Shown here in pieces: positions 7,788 to 14,926 of a stretch of 23,010 nt of DNA. Where the stretch lies: the NCBI GenBank assembly GCA_965603365.1, contig CBFDCR010000077.1, positions 1-23,010 of the forward strand. Direction: 5' to 3'. Origin of the DNA: JAHELQ01 sp965603365 (GTDB lineage Bacteria > Acidobacteriota > Aminicenantia > UBA2199). Numbering within the stretch: position 1 is the first letter of the stretch; each line of letters opens with the position of its first letter. The position numbers and the translations under genes are program-made. The notes under the pieces are model-generated. The model saw only the letters and a program-made list of their open reading frames with translations, searched no databases and had not been told where the DNA came from.

Positions 7788-9146
7788 ATGACTGGTTTTA
7801 AAAAGCTATTGATCGGTCTCATTTCAGTCGCCGTCATATTCGCGATCAAGCCCCATTACGGCGGTAATATAACGATCCGATTAAACGAGCCGGCCTCCTT
7901 TTCCTTTACCCCTTCTAATTATTCCAATATGATTTTTTATTCCTTGATATATGAGAATTTCTTTTATCTTAAAAAAAACGGGCAGGCCTGGTCCAACATC
8001 TTCAAAGAGTATCAGTATGACAGAAGTCAGAAAAGGCTGAGCCTCCAGCTAAATCCCCATTTGAGTACTTCGAAAGGAGATCCCATCGATAGTGAAGGTG
8101 TCAGGAATTCCTTGCAATCATTTCTCAATCAAAATTTCCTGTCCGCCAAAGAGCTGCGAAGTATCATCAAGAATGTTCGATCGCAGAATGATACCATATA
8201 CATCGAATTGTTGTACGATCGGCCCGATATTGTCAATCTGTTAACCGTACCGGAACTGGTCCTGTTGGGTGGGGAGAGCCACTCGTTTACCGGTATTTTT
8301 TATCCTGCCGAGTGGGTGAAGAACGAATATGTTGTTTTATCGGCCAACCCCTTTTATCCGGGAGGCAGGACCTATCTCGATTCGGTGAAAGTGTTATTTT
8401 ACGATCACCAGTACCCTGATGTATTCCTGAGTAATCCCGGCGGCTTTGGGGATTATCAATATCAGGAACTGAATGCCGGCATTTATCAAAATGTCTACAT
8501 CATTTTCCCCGGTGAAGAGGTGGGTCAGAATACGAGGATTGCACTGTATTCATTGTTAAAACAGTATTATGATTTCCTGAAATTACCGGGATTGAGTTCA
8601 CTCACCTCGGAGGAGGAATCTCCGGTTTCCATCAATATCAAAACGATTCCTTCCCGACGGATGAGATCGATTTTGCGATATTCGAAGATCAATCTGTATA
8701 TTCTCTCCTCCTTGAAGGACATGGAAGAGAGTTTTAACGATTTTTTACAGCGAAAGGGTGTCTCTATCCAGAGGATTTATATCGGTGATAATCAGTTGCT
8801 TGGTTTTGTCCGTGATGGTACCATCAAGTATCTTCTCCTGGAAAAGGTGTTTCGCCGTCGAACTCCCCTGGAAGCTAAAATCAGTCGTATCATTAAGGAG
8901 ATGACCTTTTCCAGGTTTAACGAAAAGTATTTGAAGTTGATGGACGAATTGGAGGAGATTAGAAATTTAAACAATGAAGAGCTATTAATGGAGCAAGTAG
9001 CGAAAATTATTGAGACAATTATTCAGGATGGTTTCCTGCTGCCCCTTTATCAGAAAAAAATTTCACTGTATGTCAAAGGCACCCTCAAGGGCATTGAAAT
9101 GGATTATTATGGGAGACCGTTGTTTCAAAAGGTGGGAGTAAAATGA
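7788..9146 (+). CDS. Orphan family-5 extracellular solute-binding-like protein
   Basis: 452 residues from the ATG at 7788, chosen because GGGAGGG at 7773-7780 precedes it and it opens with a signal/anchor sequence; the open frame continues upstream to 7413 only as an overlap with the previous gene. After residue ~25 comes HYGGNITIRL, the usual opening of SBP_bac_5 proteins, then SLIYENFFYLKKNG, a Leu-rich strand with LQLNPHLSTSKGDPIDSEGVRNSL, and AEWVKNEYVVLSANPFYPGG, all matching family landmarks. The C-terminal half is poorly conserved and the protein is shorter than typical OppA/DppA (about 500-550). No lipobox is seen and no ABC permease or ATPase is nearby, so a scaffold or sensor role is possible. 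Confidence 0.72.
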   Translation: MTGFKKLLIGLISVAVIFAIKPHYGGNITIRLNEPASFSFTPSNYSNMIFYSLIYENFFYLKKNGQAWSNIFKEYQYDRSQKRLSLQLNPHLSTSKGDPIDSEGVRNSLQSFLNQNFLSAKELRSIIKNVRSQNDTIYIELLYDRPDIVNLLTVPELVLLGGESHSFTGIFYPAEWVKNEYVVLSANPFYPGGRTYLDSVKVLFYDHQYPDVFLSNPGGFGDYQYQELNAGIYQNVYIIFPGEEVGQNTRIALYSLLKQYYDFLKLPGLSSLTSEEESPVSINIKTIPSRRMRSILRYSKINLYILSSLKDMEESFNDFLQRKGVSIQRIYIGDNQLLGFVRDGTIKYLLLEKVFRRRTPLEAKISRIIKEMTFSRFNEKYLKLMDELEEIRNLNNEELLMEQVAKIIETIIQDGFLLPLYQKKISLYVKGTLKGIEMDYYGRPLFQKVGVK

Positions 9147-9592
9147 GAAAAAAATTTTTTATCCTGGCTATTGTGTGTGTCGGCATGACCGGCAACCTGT
9201 TTTCATTTGAACTGGGCTTGATCGGGGGGAAGATCAGTAACCCTTCCGAGGCCTTTTTCGGCATTTCCGGAGGCAGCGGTTTTTTGTTTCCTATGGTTAA
9301 ACTGGAAGTAGAGTACTGGAAATTATCCGATACCGATTTTAAGGCGCTCTCTGGGGGGATTAAGTTTCGCCCCAGGTTTGGAATGATTTCGCCTTATGCC
9401 GTGCTGGGAGTGGGGTCAGAGTTTGGGACCTTCGATTTTAAATTTAGTGACTACAACAATTTCAGCTTTCTGGGGGTGGGTGTTCATCTGCATTTTATAC
9501 AGGCAGCCTCCCTAAGGATAGATATCCGTTTTCTCAATTATTCGGGTTATAACAGGACCCGTTTCAGTGGAGGGATATTTCTGCATCTATAG
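9143..9592 (+). CDS. Small beta-barrel-like outer-membrane protein
   Basis: A 149-residue protein with a signal peptide (MRKKFFILAIVCVGMTGNLFSF, cleavage near residue 22). The rest alternates polar and hydrophobic residues with many Gly and aromatic residues (LGLIGGKISNP, FEVEYWKL-like strands, YAVLGVGSEFG, LGVGVHLHF) and ends in a strand finishing GGIFLHL, as expected of an 8-strand OmpA/OmpX-like barrel. No specific family is recognised. GGGAG at about 9133-9137 serves the start, which overlaps the previous gene by four bases. Its stop overlaps the convergent surA stop within the palindrome CTATAG. Confidence 0.7.
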   Translation: MRKKFFILAIVCVGMTGNLFSFELGLIGGKISNPSEAFFGISGGSGFLFPMVKLEVEYWKLSDTDFKALSGGIKFRPRFGMISPYAVLGVGSEFGTFDFKFSDYNNFSFLGVGVHLHFIQAASLRIDIRFLNYSGYNRTRFSGGIFLHL

Positions 9593-10555
9593 GTCACTTT
9601 TGTATATTTTGATATAGCTCTCTTTTTTCAGTTGCTCCATAAATTCGTTTACTGCCTGTTGGTACTTTTGATCTCTAATTTTATTGTGTATGTTTTCTCT
9701 TACTTCCTTGTATTCGATCAGGCTGGGTTCGATGCGTTTGGCCATCTGGACAAGATACCAGCCGCTGTCGGTTTCGATCCAGGACGAGTGTTTGCCTTCC
9801 TGCAATTTTATGGCCTCCGCCTCGATCTTTGGGTCCAGTTCCCCTTTTTTGAATGTTCCCAAGAAGGTGTTGTTTTCGGCGCCAGCCAATTCGGAATATT
9901 TTTTGGCAGTTTCCGGAAAGCCGGCCTCACTTAATTCTGAATTGATCACCGTGTTTTTTTCCTCAATCGCCTCGTTATCCGGATAATTGGCAGGATCTAA
10001 GTAAATGCAATGCAGCGTCATCTCCAGGGGTTTGGTAAATTCATCGATATGTTCTTTATAGTATTCCATGATTTGAGAATTATCGACTTCGATTTGGGCA
10101 CCCACCTCTTCATAGAGGAACCGCTGCTGCATTCTGTTGAGCCTCAACTGTTCTTTGTAATCATCGAAATCGATTCCTTCGGCTCTTAAAGCTGCTTTTA
10201 ATTCCTCGTCGGAATTGAGGTTGTTTTGTTTTTTGATATCCTTCAACATGATTTCAAGGTCGTTTTCCAGATCGTATTTTTTTTCTTTGGCCTTTGAGAT
10301 GACGATCTTTCTTTCGATCATGGAATCCAGCAGGTCTTTTTTCATTTTCTGGATGGCGGTTTCCAGTTCCTGGCCTTGATATTTTTCTCTTAATTGCATC
10401 ATCCATTGGGCCTGAGCGTTTCTCAATTCCGAATAGACGATGATTTCGTCATTCACTACCGCCACGATCTCTTCGAAGACTTCGGCAAAGTTTATGCTGA
10501 AGAGAACCGTCGTGAACATAAATAGAATTAATATTTTACTGAACTTTATCTTCAT
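9587..10555 (-). CDS. surA: SurA-type periplasmic chaperone / peptidyl-prolyl isomerase
   Basis: 322 residues. The start is set at 10555 because the AAGGAG site lies nine bases before that ATG; the in-frame ATG at 10564 directly abuts GGAG and is unlikely. A signal peptide (about 1-22) is followed by the SurA N-terminal signature EEIVAVVNDEIIVYSELRNAQ-like segment (shown in part), a long helical region with ERKIVISKAKEKKYDL, and one PpiC/parvulin domain (about 170-275) with LHCIYLDP and GSW-type strand SGWYLVQM. Only one parvulin domain is visible where E. coli SurA has two. It should fold outer-membrane proteins. The start lies 20 bases inside the preceding lipoprotein gene. Confidence 0.85.
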   Translation of the reverse strand: MKIKFSKILILFMFTTVLFSINFAEVFEEIVAVVNDEIIVYSELRNAQAQWMMQLREKYQGQELETAIQKMKKDLLDSMIERKIVISKAKEKKYDLENDLEIMLKDIKKQNNLNSDEELKAALRAEGIDFDDYKEQLRLNRMQQRFLYEEVGAQIEVDNSQIMEYYKEHIDEFTKPLEMTLHCIYLDPANYPDNEAIEEKNTVINSELSEAGFPETAKKYSELAGAENNTFLGTFKKGELDPKIEAEAIKLQEGKHSSWIETDSGWYLVQMAKRIEPSLIEYKEVRENIHNKIRDQKYQQAVNEFMEQLKKESYIKIYKSDL

Positions 10556-11519
10556 CTTTGACATCTCCTTTTTCGTCGATATATTTAAAGTACAAATTTT
10601 GTTGGATCAGGGTGATCTTTAACTGCTTCTTCAGGGTGCCCAGAAGTTCCTGGCGGGCCACCCTGATCTTCTCCGACAGCAGCTTGTCTTTAATGTCGTC
10701 CTGGACATTCTCAAAATAAAGCAATCGTTCCCTTTTCTTTCGCTTGACTTTGAATATGTGAAAGCCGTATGGCGATTCCACGATGGGGCTGATCTCGTTT
10801 ATCCTGAGGGAGAAAACCACGTCTTCCATCTCTTTGGGTAACATCCCCTTTTCAAAATAGCCCATGAGGCCATTTTTTTTGGCCTCCGGTGACAGGGATT
10901 CGGACCGGGCCATTTCTTCAAATTTCCCCGGTGAATTGAGCAAGGCCCCCCGAATCTCGATGGCCTTTTCCCGGTTTTTGACCAGGATCTGGTATACCTC
11001 CGACTCTTCTTTCTTGCGGAATTCATCCAGGTGGTCCTGGTAATATTGTCTGACTTCAGCCTCTGATACTTTTATATTATCGTAAGCCACAAAATACAAA
11101 TATTTCTGTACTTTGATGCTCTCATTGATGAAGTTGTCACTTATGTTTTCGGTTGGCATGTTTAGTTTTTGCAGATATTCATCTCTTTCATTCTCATTTA
11201 GGGAAATATGTTCTGCCTCTGCCTGGTACAATATGACCTGGTGATCAACAAAGATATCAAATATCCTGGACAGTAAAGGATCGGCATTCTTTTGATCGGC
11301 AATATCCGGGTACTGGACCTTCAGGAACATCTTGAGATTTTTATTAGAAAACGTTGCCTCATCGATCTGCAACACAATCTTTGCATCAAGCGCCTGCCCT
11401 GAAATTTCCTCTTTTTTCTTTTCCGGAGAAGGCTCGGCCTTATCTCCGGCAGTACCACCGCCGCAGCCCACAAACAACAGCATCATTACAATTATAGTCA
11501 AGTAAATTAATTTTTTCAT
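10536..11519 (-). CDS. PpiC-type peptidyl-prolyl isomerase lipoprotein
   Basis: 327 residues from the ATG at 11519. This start gives a clean lipoprotein signal, with a hydrophobic core and FVGC, making Cys19 the lipidated residue; the longer open frame (to 11585) would bury it and crosses the promoter. A charged linker is followed by a SurA-N/PrsA-like helical region (about 45-170), then a parvulin domain (about 175-275) with VYQILVKNREKAIEIR, LMGYFEKGMLPKEMEDVVFSL and SPYGFHIFKVKRKK, the usual PpiC core. It is a PrsA-like foldase on the periplasmic side of a membrane. Its C-terminal codons contain the surA ribosome site. Confidence 0.85.
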   Translation of the reverse strand: MKKLIYLTIIVMMLLFVGCGGGTAGDKAEPSPEKKKEEISGQALDAKIVLQIDEATFSNKNLKMFLKVQYPDIADQKNADPLLSRIFDIFVDHQVILYQAEAEHISLNENERDEYLQKLNMPTENISDNFINESIKVQKYLYFVAYDNIKVSEAEVRQYYQDHLDEFRKKEESEVYQILVKNREKAIEIRGALLNSPGKFEEMARSESLSPEAKKNGLMGYFEKGMLPKEMEDVVFSLRINEISPIVESPYGFHIFKVKRKKRERLLYFENVQDDIKDKLLSEKIRVARQELLGTLKKQLKITLIQQNLYFKYIDEKGDVKDEDKVQ

Positions 11520-11531
11520 TTTGGATACCAA

Positions 11532-11560
11532 ATTATAACCTATTCTTGCCCCCCATTCAA
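11532..11560 (-). promoter_or_regulatory. Predicted sigma70 promoter of the ppiC lipoprotein-surA operon
   Basis: On the minus strand, TTGAAT (11560-11555), a 17-bp spacer and a perfect TATAAT (11537-11532). The start would fall near 11525, about six bases before the ATG at 11519, too short for a Shine-Dalgarno site. A nearly leaderless transcript is implied. Confidence 0.65.
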
Positions 11561-11637
11561 TCCCCACCTCCACCTTAAATCCCATTCCCCATCTTTTCCC
11601 TTTTTGCCGGGTTAAAGAGACTTTTTTTAATTTTTTG

Positions 11638-11665
11638 TTGCAATGTTCTGAAATTTTGGTAAAAT
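11638..11665 (+). promoter_or_regulatory. Predicted promoter of the RsbRD-N-like gene
   Basis: TTGCAA (11638-11643), a 16-bp spacer and TAAAAT (11660-11665). The start would be near 11672, with GGAG at 11681-11684 before the ATG at 11690. It is divergent from the ppiC lipoprotein promoter. Confidence 0.5.
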
Positions 11666-11689
11666 ATGGCCTGTTTTAGTGGAGTTAGG

Positions 11690-12148
11690 ATGAAGCTTGT
11701 TGAGTTACTGGAACAGAATGAAGAGCAGATAGTCGCAGAGGCCAACACTGCTCTGGAGCGGGCCCAGTTGAAACATTACCAGGAAAGCGGTGCAGGGGAG
11801 AATCGGCTGCGGCTGCACAACCTCTATCGTTTAGTGTTGCAAAGCCTCAAGGATAAAAACCTGATCCCCCTGACCGACTATATTCAGGATGTTGCCGCAG
11901 AGCGATTCAGGGCCGGTTTTGATGTCTATGAGGTTCACACTGCCATCAATGTATTGGAGGAGACCATCTGGCAGTTGATTATAAAAAAAATGCCTCCTGC
12001 AGAGTATGCCGGGGCCCTTGGGTTGATCAGTACTGCCCTGGGGGCCGGGAAAACCTGTCTTGCTCAGACCTATGTATCGTTGGCCAGTAAAACCAGGGCC
12101 CCGTCTATGGATTTATCTGCCCTTTTTAAAGGCACGGAAGGTATTTAA
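11690..12148 (+). CDS. RsbRD-N-like helical sensor-domain protein
   Basis: 152 residues from the ATG at 11690, chosen for GGAG at 11681-11684; the in-frame ATG at 11666 lies on the predicted promoter. The protein is all-helical and cytosolic, with an opening LVELLEQNEEQIVAEA and a core RFRAGFDVYEVHTAINVLEETIWQLI, which resembles the RsbT co-antagonist RsbRD N-terminal domain (a globin-like helical bundle). In RsbR-type proteins this domain is a sensor fused to a STAS domain; here it stands alone. It precedes the hydrogenase operon by 132 bases on the same strand and may sense redox or small ligands for it, which is inference. Confidence 0.6.
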   Translation: MKLVELLEQNEEQIVAEANTALERAQLKHYQESGAGENRLRLHNLYRLVLQSLKDKNLIPLTDYIQDVAAERFRAGFDVYEVHTAINVLEETIWQLIIKKMPPAEYAGALGLISTALGAGKTCLAQTYVSLASKTRAPSMDLSALFKGTEGI

Positions 12149-12172
12149 AGCCCTGTCGGTCGGGGAGTAGGT

Positions 12173-12189
12173 AAAAAAAAATTTTTTTT
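12173..12189. promoter_or_regulatory. A9T8 tract upstream of the hydrogenase promoter
   Basis: Nine As are followed by eight Ts, ending 10 bases before the -35 element of the hyd promoter. It suits an UP element or a bent-DNA site. It could also be the U-run of a weak terminator for the preceding gene, but no good stem lies before it. Confidence 0.45.
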
Positions 12190-12199
12190 AATCAAAAAG

Positions 12200-12228
12200 T
12201 TGACTATTTATTATAAAGATACTATAAT
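12200..12228 (+). promoter_or_regulatory. Predicted strong sigma70 promoter of the hydBGDA operon
   Basis: TTGACT (12200-12205), a 17-bp spacer and a perfect TATAAT (12223-12228). The start would be near 12235, giving a leader of about 46 nt with GGAG at 12270-12273 before the hydB ATG. The near-consensus elements suggest high basal expression rather than reliance on an activator. Confidence 0.75.
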
Positions 12229-12280
12229 TGGAGTATGATGATAGTACATTTAGGTCAAAATATTATTATGGAGATCCACC

Positions 12281-13303
12281 ATGGAGATTTTAAAAATTTC
12301 AAAAAATGCTTTTAATTCCTTTATTGGCCAGAAGATCTCGGAAAAGAAATCTCGAATGTTGGGAGTTACTCAAAAGGGTTCCCACTATGTGTATGCTGAT
12401 CTCGATTCCGCCGATCAACTTTGCCTCGACTACGATGTCACCATACTGCCGCCCAAAAAGTATTTTCAACTCCCAAAGGAGGTCTTATTAAAATTTGTTC
12501 CCCAAAAGGCGGATTCATATGTGGCAGTCAATCGATGTGATCCGATTACCATTGTTGGCATTCATTATTACGACCTGGCGGCTATTTATATGATGGATCG
12601 AGCCTTTTCAGATGATGAGAGGGATGAACACTACATGAGGAAGCGGGAAAATTCCCTGCTTATTGGCCTCTATCCCACTAAACATTTCAAATACAGATTT
12701 TCCAGGTCTGTTGTTAAGGATCAATACTATCGGGTGGCCGATTTGATGCTGGTGGATATGGGAGACGACTATGCGGTTGAGGTGGTTACGGAGAAGGGAA
12801 AAGAATACTTACAGGGAGCCGATGCCGAAAAATGCGATTATTCTTATAAGGAAATCGATGAAGCCAAAAATCGAATAAAGGATGATCAGAAAATCCCCCT
12901 GTCCGTTGAAATGATCCCGGAATATCTGGCCAAAAACTATGCCCATCCGGTCTGGGAACATTTTGGCGAAAAATGTTTTTCCTGCGGTTCCTGTGTGCTG
13001 GTTTGCCCTACCTGCTACTGTTTTGACGTCAGAGATGAGGTAGATCTTTCCCTGGCGGACGGAAGACGAATTCGCGTCTGGGATGGCTGTATGTTAGAAG
13101 ATTTTGCCGTAGTAGCGGACGGGCATAACTTCAGGTCGGATCGGAGTGCCCGTTTCCGACACAGGATGTTTCGCAAGGGCAAGCATCTGCCGGAAAAGTA
13201 TCGCTATTTCGGTTGTGTCGGCTGTGGCCGCTGTGCCGATGCCTGCACCGCCGACATCGGTGGACCGGTGAAGGTTCTTAATTATATGGAAGAGAATGAA
13301 TAA
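12281..13303 (+). CDS. hydB: Hydrogenase beta subunit, iron-sulfur protein (HydB/AsrA-like)
   Basis: A 340-residue cytosolic electron-transfer subunit of a four-subunit group 3 [NiFe] hydrogenase. The N-terminal ~225 residues carry no cluster motif. Two [4Fe-4S] ferredoxin-like motifs follow: CFSCGSCVLVCPTC near residues 231-245 and CVGCGRCADAC near 311-321, with an extra Cys in WDGCML between them. The family includes the sulfhydrogenase beta subunit and sulfite reductase subunit A. It should pass electrons between the HydD clusters and the flavin of HydG. It is first in the operon, behind a strong promoter and GGAG at 12270-12273. Confidence 0.88.
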   Translation: MEILKISKNAFNSFIGQKISEKKSRMLGVTQKGSHYVYADLDSADQLCLDYDVTILPPKKYFQLPKEVLLKFVPQKADSYVAVNRCDPITIVGIHYYDLAAIYMMDRAFSDDERDEHYMRKRENSLLIGLYPTKHFKYRFSRSVVKDQYYRVADLMLVDMGDDYAVEVVTEKGKEYLQGADAEKCDYSYKEIDEAKNRIKDDQKIPLSVEMIPEYLAKNYAHPVWEHFGEKCFSCGSCVLVCPTCYCFDVRDEVDLSLADGRRIRVWDGCMLEDFAVVADGHNFRSDRSARFRHRMFRKGKHLPEKYRYFGCVGCGRCADACTADIGGPVKVLNYMEENE

Positions 13304-13313
13304 GGAGAGGAAT

Positions 13314-14171
13314 ATGTGTGAACACTGTGGATGCGCTGGAGAAATCCTAAAGTCGTCGATATATTTGCCAGAAGTGGCCACATTGACCCAAAAGAAAAAG
13401 ATGACTTCGCTGGATAGTTTCTTCGAATTTGAGTTAAACGATCGTTCCCTGGGGCATCTGCCGGGTCAATTTGCCGAAATTTCCATCCCCGGTATCGGAG
13501 AGGCACCGGTTTCCATCTCTTCTCCCCCTTCGGATAGCAACCGTTTCGAGATGGTCATCCGCAATGTCGGTTCCGTTACCAATGCCGTTCACTCCCTTGA
13601 AATAGGAGGTCAGGTGGGCCTTCGGGGACCTTTCGGCACCTCCTTTCCCATGAACAACCTGAAGGGAAAGAATCTGTTGTTTGTCACCGGCGGAATCGGC
13701 CTGGTGCCGGCCAGGTCGGCAATCCTCTATGCCTTTCAGCACCGAAACGATTATAACGAAATTACCATTCTTTTTGGTTGTAAAGATCCCGGCCAGCGGC
13801 TGTTTGCGGATGAAATTGAGGCCTGGAAAGAGAGAGATGATATCACTTTTCTCGAGACCGTGGATCAGGATCTCTCGGGTGAGTGGACTGGATGTGTAGG
13901 CGTTATAACGACCTTATTACCGGAACTGGAAAATGTGAACCCCCTGCAAACCTATGCCATCATCGTGGGACCGCCGGTTATGTACAAATATGTCATTATG
14001 AATTTGCATGATATGGAATTTTCCGATCAACACATTATCGTCTCCTTAGAGCGTCGGATGAAATGTGGTGTAGGTAAGTGCGGTCACTGCCAGATAGACA
14101 ATATCTATGTCTGCCAGGATGGGCCGGTTTTTTATTACGAGGATATTAAACACTTAAAGGAGGCAATCTGA
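13314..14171 (+). CDS. hydG: Hydrogenase gamma subunit, FAD/NAD(P)-binding (HydG)
   Basis: 285 residues from the ATG at 13314, because AAGGAG at 13302-13307 is six bases upstream; the earlier in-frame ATG at 13296 lies before that site. It is a ferredoxin-reductase-type subunit: flavin-binding barrel with APVSISSPP near residues 65-73, nucleotide-binding domain with FVTGGIGLVPARS near 124-136, and a C-terminal [2Fe-2S] motif CGVGKCGHC plus a later Cys (about 251-268). It should exchange hydride with NAD(P)H. The extreme N terminus, MCEHCGC, is unusual for this family. It ends in a one-base overlap with hydD (TGATG). Confidence 0.9.
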   Translation: MCEHCGCAGEILKSSIYLPEVATLTQKKKMTSLDSFFEFELNDRSLGHLPGQFAEISIPGIGEAPVSISSPPSDSNRFEMVIRNVGSVTNAVHSLEIGGQVGLRGPFGTSFPMNNLKGKNLLFVTGGIGLVPARSAILYAFQHRNDYNEITILFGCKDPGQRLFADEIEAWKERDDITFLETVDQDLSGEWTGCVGVITTLLPELENVNPLQTYAIIVGPPVMYKYVIMNLHDMEFSDQHIIVSLERRMKCGVGKCGHCQIDNIYVCQDGPVFYYEDIKHLKEAI

Positions 14172-14926
14172 TGAAATCCAAACCAAGAGTGGCCTTTTTT
14201 GATTTCGCCTGCTGTGAGGGATGTCAATTGCAAATTGCCAATCTCGAGGAAGATGTAGTCCAGTTGGTGGAACTGGTGGATGTAGTGGAATTCAGAGAGG
14301 TCCTGACGGGACAGGCCCCGGAATATGACATTGCCTTTGTGGAGGGCTCGATTACCAGAAAGGCCGATGAGGCGAGGTTGAATGATATCCGCCAGAGGGC
14401 AAAGTTGTTAGTGGCTTTGGGGCAATGTGCGGTGACCGGCGGTATTAATCGCTTGAAAAACAACTGGCACAGCATGGATGAGGTCAAGAAATGTGTCTAC
14501 GGTGACAGATACAATATGTCCCATCTGGATACCTATCCCACCAAAGGAGTAGACGAAGTGGTCAAGGTGGATCTCCATATTCCCGGTTGTCCGATCAATC
14601 GTGAGGAGTTCCTTCGGATCGTCAAGGAGATCAGCTTAGGGAAAATGCCCCGGATACCTAACTATCCGGTGTGCGTGGAATGCAGGCTGAAGGAGAATGG
14701 CTGTTTATTTGACCAGGGCATTATCTGCCTGGGGCCGCTGGCCCGGGCGGGCTGCGGCGCCATCTGTCCTTCCAACGGTTCGCCCTGTGAAGCCTGTAGG
14801 GGCACCGTCGACAATCCCAACAAGAATGCCATGCATGAGATTTTAAGGAAATATAACTATACGCTGGAAGAGATCAAACGAAAGATCAATATTTTTGGTG
14901 TGAATCCGGAGGTAAAAAATGGGTAG
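14171..14926 (+). CDS. hydD: [NiFe] hydrogenase small (delta) subunit, HydD
   Basis: 251 residues, related to the 20-kDa subunit of complex I. The proximal [4Fe-4S] ligands are visible: Cys15 and Cys18 (CCEGC), Cys86 (GQCAVTGG) and Cys140 (PGCPI). The C-terminal part holds eight more cysteines at 168, 171, 178, 186, 195, 199, 206 and 209, enough for two further clusters, as in group 3 small subunits. It lacks a Tat signal, so the enzyme is cytosolic. AAAGGAGG just before the start gives good translation. The last eight bases overlap hydA. Confidence 0.92.
   Translation: MKSKPRVAFFDFACCEGCQLQIANLEEDVVQLVELVDVVEFREVLTGQAPEYDIAFVEGSITRKADEARLNDIRQRAKLLVALGQCAVTGGINRLKNNWHSMDEVKKCVYGDRYNMSHLDTYPTKGVDEVVKVDLHIPGCPINREEFLRIVKEISLGKMPRIPNYPVCVECRLKENGCLFDQGIICLGPLARAGCGAICPSNGSPCEACRGTVDNPNKNAMHEILRKYNYTLEEIKRKINIFGVNPEVKNG

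Noticed and set aside
12060..12110. GAGKT-like P-loop in the RsbRD-N-like protein
   Set aside because: The spacing does not fit GxxxxGK[ST], and the region is helical with no other nucleotide-binding motif.
12149..12190. Intrinsic terminator after the RsbRD-N-like gene
   Set aside because: The T8 run exists but only a very weak stem (CCC with GGG) precedes it; an UP element or curved DNA fits as well.
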